A stretch of 8,192 nucleotides of DNA from Bacteroidota bacterium (lineage in GTDB: Bacteria > Bacteroidota > Ignavibacteria > Tepidaquicellales > Tepidaquicellaceae): contig DOWN01000242.1 of NCBI GenBank assembly GCA_003519545.1, positions 1 through 8,192 on the forward strand, written 5' to 3'. A model generated the notes under the pieces. It did no database searches. It was not told the origin of the DNA and saw only the letters and a list, made by a program, of their open reading frames with translations. How positions within the stretch are numbered: the first letter of the stretch is position 1; the number at the start of each line of letters is the position of its first letter. Shown piece after piece: positions 1 to 5,683 of the stretch. The position numbers and the translations under genes were made by a program.

Positions 1-667
1 GTATATTAGCCGGTTCATTTCTTTTTCCTCTGTTTGGAACAGGTGTAAGAAAAGGTGAATCGGTTTCAGATAACAATCTGTCTAAAGGAACAATTTCAAC
101 TATTTCAGAATCCTTATTATTTTTATACGTAATGTTACCACAAAATGATATATAAAATCCTTCAAAATCTAAAATTTTTTTTGTTTGTTCAATAGTCCCG
201 CCGAAACAGTGAAATTGACCTCCTAAAGACGAATTATAATTCTCTGTGATAATTTCAATTGCATCTTCTATTGATTCACGTGTATGTATGACAACAGGTT
301 TATTTGTTTTTATTGCAAGTTCAATTTGTTCTTTGAAAAATGTTTTTTGTTTTTCTATTCCCGTTTTATCCCAGTAATAATCCAATCCAGTTTCACCGAT
401 ACCAACAACTTTATTTGATTTTATTAAATTAGAAATTTTTTCTAAATCGCTTTCGGGAGTATGTTTTACTTCCGTCGGATGAATTCCAACCAACGCATAA
501 ATCATTTCATACTTCTCGGTCATTTCAATAATTTCAAGTGATGTTTTTAAATCAACAGCGGGTACAATAATTCTTTCAATCCCAGTATCTTCAGCCCATT
601 TCAAAACATCATCAAAATCATTTTTTAATTCATCGTAATATAAATGGCAATGTGTATCAATAATCAT
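1..667 (-). CDS. TatD family metal-dependent hydrolase (3' end cut by window edge)
   Basis: This is a TatD-type metallohydrolase (amidohydrolase-fold TIM barrel). Characterised members are metal-dependent 3'-5' exonucleases/DNases of the cytoplasm. I translated it from the reverse strand: 222 codons are open from ATG at 667 to base 1. Members usually have about 255-265 residues, so some 35-40 C-terminal residues are outside the window. The metal-site signatures are all present: THCH with H6 and H8 near the N terminus, GETGLDYY with E92, VVIHTRE with H128, FHCF with H153, and ETDSPFL with D203. The start lies 5 nt after the stop of the upstream phosphorylase gene, which implies co-transcription. 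A weak AAAGGA lies about 12 nt before the ATG, inside the end of that gene. Family assignment is very secure. Whether the substrate is DNA, RNA or something else cannot be told, and no gene symbol is given because paralogues (tatD, ycfH, yjjV) are not separable here. Confidence 0.93.
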   Translation of the reverse strand, partial: MIIDTHCHLYYDELKNDFDDVLKWAEDTGIERIIVPAVDLKTSLEIIEMTEKYEMIYALVGIHPTEVKHTPESDLEKISNLIKSNKVVGIGETGLDYYWDKTGIEKQKTFFKEQIELAIKTNKPVVIHTRESIEDAIEIITENYNSSLGGQFHCFGGTIEQTKKILDFEGFYISFCGNITYKNNKDSEIVEIVPLDRLLSETDSPFLTPVPNRGKRNEPANI

Positions 668-672
668 AAATT

Positions 673-1371
673 TTAAAATTCCTTTACAAGTAATTTAATA
701 AGTTTTAAAAATTTGTTATATGCTTTTTGTCCCGTCTCTTCCACTTCAGAATGGTCAAGAATTCCCGTAGGATTTTCTTTAACCATATTTGTAATGCAGG
801 ATATACCTATGAATTTTATGTTATTTAATTTTGAGAATAACACTTCCGGAACAGTTGACATCCCAACCGCATCAACTCCAAATTTTTTTAAAATTCTTAT
901 ATCAGATTTAGTCTCATAAACGGGACCTAACAGTGAAAAATAAACACCTCTTTTTAAAAGAATTTTATTTTTTATTGCGAGGTCTATAATTTTTTTATTT
1001 ATATCTTTATCATATATATTAGAAACCTGTTTAAGATTTTTGAATCTTGTGAAACAATTATTAATATGTGAATCAATAATCATTAGATCAGTGGTTTTAA
1101 AATAATTATTCACACCTCCCGCGGCATTTGTAATTATTAATTTATCTATTTTGAATTCTTTGCAAATATTAATATTAGAAATTATTTCATCTTCTTCACT
1201 TCCTTCATAAATATGGCTTCTTCCTTTAAAAAACACAACATCTTTCCCTTCAAATTTTGATTTAAAAACAATCTTTTTATGAAAAGAATCTGAATTTTCA
1301 TAAAGAATTTGAGGATTTTTTAACTCATCAATTAATTTGTGTAAGCCCGATCCTAAGATTATACCTGTCAT
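673..1371 (-). CDS. punA: Purine nucleoside phosphorylase, class I (trimeric, 6-oxopurine type), short N terminus
   Basis: This 232-residue protein should cleave purine (deoxy)ribonucleosides with phosphate to give the free base and (deoxy)ribose-1-phosphate, in cytoplasmic purine salvage. The class I family signatures occur in order: the phosphate loop GSG at residues 7-9; GRSHIYEG with R51, H53 and Y55; TNAAGG at 81-86; GPVYET with E153; DAVGMSTVPEV with M171; ITNM with T194 and N195; and H207. The Glu and Asn pair (E153, N195) matches the residues that bind guanine/hypoxanthine in the trimeric class. It is oddly short: relatives usually have about 25-35 residues before the GSG loop, but here the ATG is only six codons ahead of it. 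The frame is closed upstream by a stop at 1393-1395 with no other start between, so the short form is real in this sequence. It is first in a unit with the TatD-family gene. Methylthioadenosine phosphorylase is a related alternative, but the Asn in ITNM favours PNP. Confidence 0.88.
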   Translation of the reverse strand: MTGIILGSGLHKLIDELKNPQILYENSDSFHKKIVFKSKFEGKDVVFFKGRSHIYEGSEEDEIISNINICKEFKIDKLIITNAAGGVNNYFKTTDLMIIDSHINNCFTRFKNLKQVSNIYDKDINKKIIDLAIKNKILLKRGVYFSLLGPVYETKSDIRILKKFGVDAVGMSTVPEVLFSKLNNIKFIGISCITNMVKENPTGILDHSEVEETGQKAYNKFLKLIKLLVKEF

Positions 1372-1396
1372 AATTGCAAAATAAAAATAAATTTAT

Positions 1397-1411
1397 AAGA
1401 CTTAAAGTCTT
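1397..1411. promoter_or_regulatory. 15-nt perfect palindrome, candidate operator or leader hairpin
   Basis: The sequence AAGACTT-A-AAGTCTT has two perfectly complementary 7-nt arms around one central base. It lies in the divergent intergenic region, 26 nt upstream of the phosphorylase ATG and just downstream of the candidate minus-strand -7 element, so it would cover the first transcribed bases. A dimeric repressor site is the natural reading. A hairpin with a one-base loop would be strained. Chance palindromes are frequent in AT-rich DNA, so confidence is low. Confidence 0.35.
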
Positions 1412-1418
1412 TAAAAAT

Positions 1419-1450
1419 CAAAAGTATCTAAAAATAGTTAAAATTTTAAA
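1419..1450 (-). promoter_or_regulatory. Candidate Bacteroidota-type promoter for the phosphorylase-TatD unit
   Basis: Read on the minus strand, 1426-1419 is TACTTTTG, a full match to the Bacteroidota -7 consensus TAnnTTTG. The -33 position, 20 nt upstream (1450-1447), reads TTTA, three of four matches to TTTG. The transcript would start near 1412-1415, leaving a leader of about 40 nt before the ATG. The match is good but the -33 is imperfect and the region is AT-rich. Confidence 0.5.
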
Positions 1451-1477
1451 CTAACAATCAATAAATATATATTTTAA

Positions 1478-1491
1478 TGCTTAAAAAAGCA
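1478..1491 (+). other. Small inverted repeat followed by a T-rich tract
   Basis: TGCTT-AAAA-AAGCA forms a 5-bp stem with a 4-base loop, followed by ATTTTTATT. It resembles a weak intrinsic terminator in the plus direction, but no plus-strand gene ends before it and the stem is short. It lies between the two divergent promoters. It may simply be an AT-rich coincidence. Confidence 0.2.
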
Positions 1492-1512
1492 ATTTTTATT
1501 CTGTAAATTGTG

Positions 1513-1544
1513 TTTGAATAATAGGGGATTATACCTTATATTTG
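1513..1544 (+). promoter_or_regulatory. Bacteroidota-type sigma-A promoter for the T9SS cargo gene
   Basis: TTTG at 1513-1516 and TATATTTG at 1537-1544 match the -33 (TTTG) and -7 (TAnnTTTG) elements known from Bacteroidota, with a 20-nt spacer that fits the usual 19-21 nt. Transcription should begin near 1548-1551, about 20 nt before the ATG at 1569. This excludes the in-frame TTG at 1542, which lies inside the promoter. It is the only full two-element match I noticed between genes in the window. Confidence 0.72.
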
Positions 1545-1568
1545 TTAAAAAATAAATCAATATTTAAG

Positions 1569-2300
1569 ATGAAAATCATATTTACAATTCTATTTACAAT
1601 TTTTGTTTTTTCAACATCTTATTCCCAATTAACATTTCACAAAATAGGACAAGATACATTACAGGTTCAGGCAAGTACTGTTAACCAGTATAATTCATAT
1701 GCATACTTTAAAAATAACGGAAGCACAACTATCAATGTTAGAATGGAGAGGATTATAGATCAATTACCAAATGCTCAATGGTCGTCTTCAATTTGTTACG
1801 GTTTCTGTTATGCCAGTTTTGTTAATGTCGTTCCACCTCAGGGAGATCCTGCAATCACTCTTGCTCCCGGACAACAGGATACAATGGATGTAACTATGGT
1901 TTGTCCGACAAGCGGATTTGCACATATAAGAATGAGAGTTTATAATGAAGCTAATCCTTCACAAAACGCTGAACTTTCATTTTACGTAGCAGCAACTCAG
2001 ACAAGTATTACAAATATATCTTCATTGGCTGATAATTATTCATTAAGCCAGAACTATCCTAATCCTTTTAACCCTGAAACTAAAATAAATTTCAGTATAA
2101 AAGAAAATCAATTTACGACTTTGAAAGTTTATGATGCATTAGGAAACGAAGTTGCAAATTTAATTAACAATAATCTTGCCAGAGGTCAATACAGTTTTGA
2201 ATTTAATGCTGCAAGATTTAATTTATCTTCAGGTGTATTTTATTATAAATTAACTTCAGGTGATTTTACCGAAGTTAAAAAGATGATGTTGATAAAATAA
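1569..2300 (+). CDS. Secreted protein with T9SS type A C-terminal sorting domain, function unknown
   Basis: The 243-residue product opens with a classical signal peptide (basic start, hydrophobic run, cleavage probably near SYS-Q at residues 19-20). Residues ~22-145 look beta-rich and Ig-like, with repeated 'N x G S T T I N V R' and 'L A P G Q Q D T M D V' type strands, and carry three cysteines (C76, C80, C112). Residues ~158-243 are a T9SS sorting domain: QNYPNPFNPET at 161-171, LKVYDALGNEV, then SSGVFYYKL and a terminal KKMMLIK. Such domains direct export across the outer membrane and are normally cleaved during attachment or release. The frame extends upstream to TTG at 1542, but that codon is inside the promoter and the ATG gives a cleaner signal peptide, so I chose 1569. 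The Ig-like part is not recognised as a known enzyme or adhesin. A structural or surface role is only inference. Confidence 0.85.
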   Translation: MKIIFTILFTIFVFSTSYSQLTFHKIGQDTLQVQASTVNQYNSYAYFKNNGSTTINVRMERIIDQLPNAQWSSSICYGFCYASFVNVVPPQGDPAITLAPGQQDTMDVTMVCPTSGFAHIRMRVYNEANPSQNAELSFYVAATQTSITNISSLADNYSLSQNYPNPFNPETKINFSIKENQFTTLKVYDALGNEVANLINNNLARGQYSFEFNAARFNLSSGVFYYKLTSGDFTEVKKMMLIK

Positions 2301-2331
2301 AAAACGGAAAAGAAAACGGTAAAAAACTGAA

Positions 2332-2823
2332 ATGGCAATAATCAAAGAAAAAGATTTAACATTATTAGAAAAGACTTATATACCGCAGATTGTTAAAGGT
2401 CTCGCTTTAACCTGGAAACAGATGTTCAGACCAAAGTTTACTCGTCAGTATCCTGAAGAAAAATGGGTTCCGCCTTCATCATTCAGAGGCAGACCTGTGC
2501 TTGTTCAGGAAGATAACGGTCACGAAAGATGTGTTGCTTGTTCTTTATGTTCAAGAGTTTGCCCTGCACTTGCTATTGAAGTTCAGGCAGGCGAAACGGA
2601 AAGAGACAAGGAAAGATATCCTGAAAAATTTGAGATTAATATGGTGAGATGTATCTTCTGCGGATTTTGCGAAGAAGTATGTCCTGAAGAAGCAATTGTA
2701 ATGAGTGATGAATATGAACTTGTATTCAGTTCTCAGGAAGAAGCAATTTTTGGAAAAGATAAATTATTAGTTCCAAAAGAGAAGTTACAAAAAAGAATTG
2801 AATTTTTAGAAGAATACAGATAA
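2332..2823 (+). CDS. nuoI: NADH-quinone oxidoreductase subunit I (2x[4Fe-4S] ferredoxin-like subunit)
   Basis: NuoI carries clusters N6a and N6b, which pass electrons along the peripheral arm of respiratory complex I towards N2 and quinone at the cytoplasmic face of the membrane. The 163-residue protein has both cluster motifs: CVACSLCSRVCP with C67, C70, C73 and C77, and CIFCGFCEEVCP with C107, C110, C113 and C117. Ahead of them are the family's N-terminal helix (residues ~10-32), a QYPEEK motif at 39-44 and FRGRPVL at 51-57. Length and all eight cysteines are normal, so the gene looks functional. The ATG is preceded by a purine-rich stretch without a clear ribosome site. It lies 31 nt after one T9SS cargo gene and 28 nt before another. 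None of the other nuo genes, normally nuoH before and nuoJ after, is in the window, which is unusual. A separate 2[4Fe-4S] ferredoxin is a less likely reading given the N-terminal motifs. Confidence 0.92.
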   Translation: MAIIKEKDLTLLEKTYIPQIVKGLALTWKQMFRPKFTRQYPEEKWVPPSSFRGRPVLVQEDNGHERCVACSLCSRVCPALAIEVQAGETERDKERYPEKFEINMVRCIFCGFCEEVCPEEAIVMSDEYELVFSSQEEAIFGKDKLLVPKEKLQKRIEFLEEYR

Positions 2824-2850
2824 ATTTTACCTGTTAAAAATTGAGAGAAA

Positions 2851-3513
2851 GTGTTACGCGTATTTAAAATATTATTTTTATTTTTAATAATTCCTATCAC
2901 CCTGAATGCACAAAGTGCTCAGCGTGATAAGATATCATCTTTTGATATTAAATTTAAAAAAAGCGATGTTATTTTATACTGGAAAGTTTTTAATCCCGTT
3001 AATGTTTCTTATATAACCATTGAAGTAAAATATCCCGGAACGAATAATTTTGAAAGAATAGATAAAATAAACTCTGAAAACTTTGACAGAAAATCTGTTA
3101 AGGATTCATTGAAAATTTATGATTACTCATACAGAAGAACAGTTGATAACAATGGGGTATATTATTTTAAGATTACATTGTTTGACGGTTCAAACAATGA
3201 AATTGAAACTGAAGAACTGAAAACCGGTATTACCAGTATTAATGAATTTAAATTGTTTCAGAACAGTCCTAATCCATTTAATCCTGTAACTTTTATTACT
3301 TATAAACTTTTCAAATCTACTCAAGTATCTCTTAAGATTTACAGTATGACGGGAAGAGAGGTAGCAACTTTAGTTGATGCGGTTCAACCTTCCGGAAGTT
3401 ATACAGTTGAATTTAACTCAGTTAACTACCCCGATCTTTCCAGTGGAATTTATTTTTATAAACTCCAGACTGAAACTTCTTCCGACATAAAAAAAATGAT
3501 TCTAACCAAATAA
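2851..3513 (+). CDS. Secreted protein with T9SS type A C-terminal sorting domain, fibronectin-like middle
   Basis: The 220-residue product begins at GTG with a clear signal peptide (residues 1-20, predicted cut after LNA before QS). Residues ~28-125 are beta-rich with alternating hydrophobic strands (VILYWKVFNP, YITIEVKYPG, GVYYFKITLFDG), resembling a single fibronectin type III or Ig-like domain. Residues ~130-220 are a T9SS sorting domain: QNSPNPFNPVT at 137-147, LKIYSMTGREVATLV, LSSGIYFYKL and terminal KKMILTK. It contains no cysteine, unlike the other cargo protein upstream. GTG is chosen because it gives an intact signal peptide directly behind the purine-rich GAGAGAAA; no in-frame ATG would preserve the signal. 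It follows nuoI by 27 nt, with no promoter visible between. With so little outside the sorting domain it probably acts as a small surface or secreted binding module, which is inference. Confidence 0.85.
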   Translation: MLRVFKILFLFLIIPITLNAQSAQRDKISSFDIKFKKSDVILYWKVFNPVNVSYITIEVKYPGTNNFERIDKINSENFDRKSVKDSLKIYDYSYRRTVDNNGVYYFKITLFDGSNNEIETEELKTGITSINEFKLFQNSPNPFNPVTFITYKLFKSTQVSLKIYSMTGREVATLVDAVQPSGSYTVEFNSVNYPDLSSGIYFYKLQTETSSDIKKMILTK

Positions 3514-3566
3514 ATCATTTATCGATACCTTCCGGAAAATATTACCTATTTATAATTTAATTGAAC

Positions 3567-3574
3567 TAACTTTG
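3567..3574 (+). promoter_or_regulatory. Possible -7 element before the CNNM-mlaE-pyrBC unit
   Basis: TAACTTTG matches the Bacteroidota -7 consensus TAnnTTTG and lies in the 87-nt gap before the CNNM-family gene, the largest gap on the plus strand after 1569. No TTTG is present 19-21 nt upstream (around 3542-3547 the sequence is TTACCT), so only half the promoter is supported. If used, transcription would start near 3579 and leave a leader of about 20 nt. Confidence 0.3.
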
Positions 3575-3600
3575 GAGGATGTTTATTTTTAACTGAATAT

Positions 3601-4905
3601 ATGGAAAGTGCTTCGTCTTATCTTTTTGAATTTTTTATAATCTTTTTACTGATATTTTTTAACGCTTTATTCGTTGCGACTGAGTATGCCATTGTCAGAG
3701 TGAGAAGCTCTGAAGTTGAAGCATTGATGAAGCAGGGAACTGCAGGAGTTAAAGATGTTAAAGACATCATTAATAATCTTGATAAGTATATATCTTCCAC
3801 TCAATTAGGAATTACAATTGTTAATTTATTACTCGGTTGGATTGGAGAAGACATTTTTGTAAAACTTCTTCATCCGTTATTTGCTATGACCACGTTAAGC
3901 AAACCGATTGTAAATACTTTATCTGTCATTATTGGTTTAGGAATTATAACCTATTTTACCATCACGATTGGTGAACTTGCACCTAAAGCAATTGCAATAA
4001 AAAATTATAAAAAAATTACTGTATGGTTTGCAAAACCTTTAAAAATATTTTATCTGGTTTTCAAACCTTTTATCTGGTTGCTGAACAAAAGTGCAAATCT
4101 GATTTTGAAAATGATGGGCATTAATCCATTATCAAAAGATGAAAATATTCATTCTGAAGAAGAAATAAAATTTTTAATATCTGAAGGTCGAAAGACAGGT
4201 GTTATTGATTCAACTGAACATCAGTTAATTGAAAAGATTTTTGATTTTAACGATAAAACGGCATCTGAAATTATGGTACCGAGAAATTTAATGATGGCTA
4301 TTGATATTGATGAATCAAGAGATGCGATTATTCAAAAAGTTATAGAAGACGGGTATTCAAGAATTCCTGTTTACAAAGACAACATAGATAATATTATCGG
4401 TATAATTTATTCAAAGGATTTGATTAGTGCTGCTGAACATAAAGATATAATTCTCTTGCAGGATATCTTAAGACCTGTTCATTTCGTTCCTGATAATAAA
4501 CAGATTGGTGAGTTACTTAAAGAAATGCAGAGAAAAAGAGTTCACCTTGCAATTGTGGTGAATGAACACGGGGGAGTTGAAGGATTAATTACAATCGAAG
4601 ATATCATTGAAGAGATTGTTGGTGAAATTGAAGATGAATATGATGTTGAAACAGACAAAGTGAATCGGGATAAACGCGGTGCATTTTATGTAAATCCAAA
4701 CATTACAATTAAAGAATTTAACTCTCGATTCAGAGCGGATATTCCTGAAGATAAAGAAGAGTATCATACGTTAAGCGGGTTTTTACAAACTGTAACAGGA
4801 CATATTCCTGACATTTATGAAAGAATAAATTATAATGGTTTATCTTTTACAATAATGAAAAAATCCGGTAACAGATTATTACAATTAAAAATACAAAAAA
4901 TCTGA
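3601..4905 (+). CDS. CNNM/CorC (HlyC) family integral membrane protein with CBS pair
   Basis: This 434-residue inner-membrane protein has the complete family architecture. The CNNM (DUF21) transmembrane domain covers residues ~5-170, with membrane segments near 8-28, 66-92, 98-120 and 140-165, and the signatures STQLGITIVNLLLGW (66-80) and GELAPK (124-129). A pair of CBS domains spans ~215-340, containing MVPR at 225-228, GYSRIPVY and HLAIVVNEHGG from H315. The CorC_HlyC C-terminal domain is ~355-434. Relatives are linked to Mg2+ or other divalent cation export, with the CBS pair sensing nucleotide; the old name 'hemolysin' is misleading. GldE, a Bacteroidota gliding/T9SS-associated protein, belongs to the same family, but nothing here separates it from ordinary CNNM proteins and no gld genes adjoin. 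The ATG has no alternative start upstream before an in-frame stop at 3562. It is first in a tightly packed set and ends 4 nt before mlaE. Confidence 0.9.
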   Translation: MESASSYLFEFFIIFLLIFFNALFVATEYAIVRVRSSEVEALMKQGTAGVKDVKDIINNLDKYISSTQLGITIVNLLLGWIGEDIFVKLLHPLFAMTTLSKPIVNTLSVIIGLGIITYFTITIGELAPKAIAIKNYKKITVWFAKPLKIFYLVFKPFIWLLNKSANLILKMMGINPLSKDENIHSEEEIKFLISEGRKTGVIDSTEHQLIEKIFDFNDKTASEIMVPRNLMMAIDIDESRDAIIQKVIEDGYSRIPVYKDNIDNIIGIIYSKDLISAAEHKDIILLQDILRPVHFVPDNKQIGELLKEMQRKRVHLAIVVNEHGGVEGLITIEDIIEEIVGEIEDEYDVETDKVNRDKRGAFYVNPNITIKEFNSRFRADIPEDKEEYHTLSGFLQTVTGHIPDIYERINYNGLSFTIMKKSGNRLLQLKIQKI

Positions 4906-4909
4906 TTAA

Positions 4910-5674
4910 ATGAATTATGTACAGAAAAGGATAAGAATGTTTCTCACTGACTTAGGTCAGTTGGGAATTTTATTTGCGGGATTGTTTAAAAACTCTCCGA
5001 GAATTTTCAGAGACAGAAATCTTATTATTGAACAGATGATTCATGTCGGTGTTAACTCTGCTTTGTTAATTTTTATAATCGGAATTTTTACCGGTGCAGT
5101 CTCAAGTTGGCAGGCGGCTTATCAGATAAAAGGGTTACTTCCACTATCAACTTTAGGCTCAGCAACTCCGAAAGCAATTATAATAGAACTTGGTCCTGTT
5201 CTTGCCGGATTGGTATTGGCAGGAAGAATCGGTGCGTCTATGGCTGCTGAGTTAGGAACTATGAAAGTGACTGAACAAATTGATGCACTGGAAGCAATGG
5301 CAATAGATCCTGTAAGGTATCTCGCATTACCGAGAATTATAGCAACTACATTTATGTTACCGATACTCGTTATATATGCATCAGCAATTGCTATATTCGG
5401 TTCTTATTTAGTTGCAGTTCTGTTTTTAGATGTATCTTCGGATTCTTTTCTGACAAATTTCAGGAAGTCATTTGAACTGAAAGATGTATTTGCCGCAATT
5501 ACAAAAGCATTGTTTTTCGGAGCAGCGATTTCATCAATTGGTTGTTTAGTAGGTTTTCAGACTCGTGGTGGTGCTGAAGGTGTTGGTTTATCTACAATTA
5601 AATCATTCGTTATCTGTGCAGCAACAATTCTGATACTTGATTATATACTTTGGAATTTCTTAATAGGAATGTAA
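4910..5674 (+). CDS. mlaE: MlaE-type ABC transporter permease
   Basis: The 254-residue protein is the membrane subunit of an Mla-type lipid ABC transporter, which moves phospholipids between inner and outer membranes together with an ATPase (MlaF) and an MCE substrate-binding protein (MlaD). It has about five hydrophobic segments (near 48-66, 88-106, 145-170, 196-216 and 231-250). The highly conserved central block includes ELGPVLAGLVLAGRIGA (93-109), then the AAELGTMKVTEQIDALEAM stretch (112-130) and DPVRYLALPR (133-142). Length is normal for the family. It starts 4 nt after the CNNM gene and is followed 9 nt later by pyrB. No mlaF or mlaD gene is next to it, although mlaE and mlaF are usually neighbours. 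The partner ATPase must be elsewhere. The symbol is used at family level; the substrate is not shown by sequence. Confidence 0.9.
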   Translation: MNYVQKRIRMFLTDLGQLGILFAGLFKNSPRIFRDRNLIIEQMIHVGVNSALLIFIIGIFTGAVSSWQAAYQIKGLLPLSTLGSATPKAIIIELGPVLAGLVLAGRIGASMAAELGTMKVTEQIDALEAMAIDPVRYLALPRIIATTFMLPILVIYASAIAIFGSYLVAVLFLDVSSDSFLTNFRKSFELKDVFAAITKALFFGAAISSIGCLVGFQTRGGAEGVGLSTIKSFVICAATILILDYILWNFLIGM

Positions 5675-5683
5675 AATTAAAAA

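Noticed and set aside
713..919. A 68-codon plus-strand frame inside the phosphorylase gene
   Set aside because: It is a shadow of the minus-strand gene, whose motifs are complete across this stretch.
1542..1568. N-terminal extension of the first T9SS cargo protein from TTG at 1542
   Set aside because: The codon overlaps the -7 element of a strong promoter match, and the extension would put nine residues before an already complete signal peptide.
3530..3537. TTCCGGAA palindrome in the gap before the CNNM gene
   Set aside because: At eight bases, with no T-tract and no matching second copy nearby, it is too short to call an operator or terminator.
3574..3596. GGAGG directly followed by a five-codon mini-frame (ATG at 3579, TGA at 3594) ahead of the CNNM gene
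   Set aside because: The GGAGG has zero spacing to that ATG and is 22 nt from the real start, so it cannot work as a normal ribosome site for either. A possible -7 element overlaps it.
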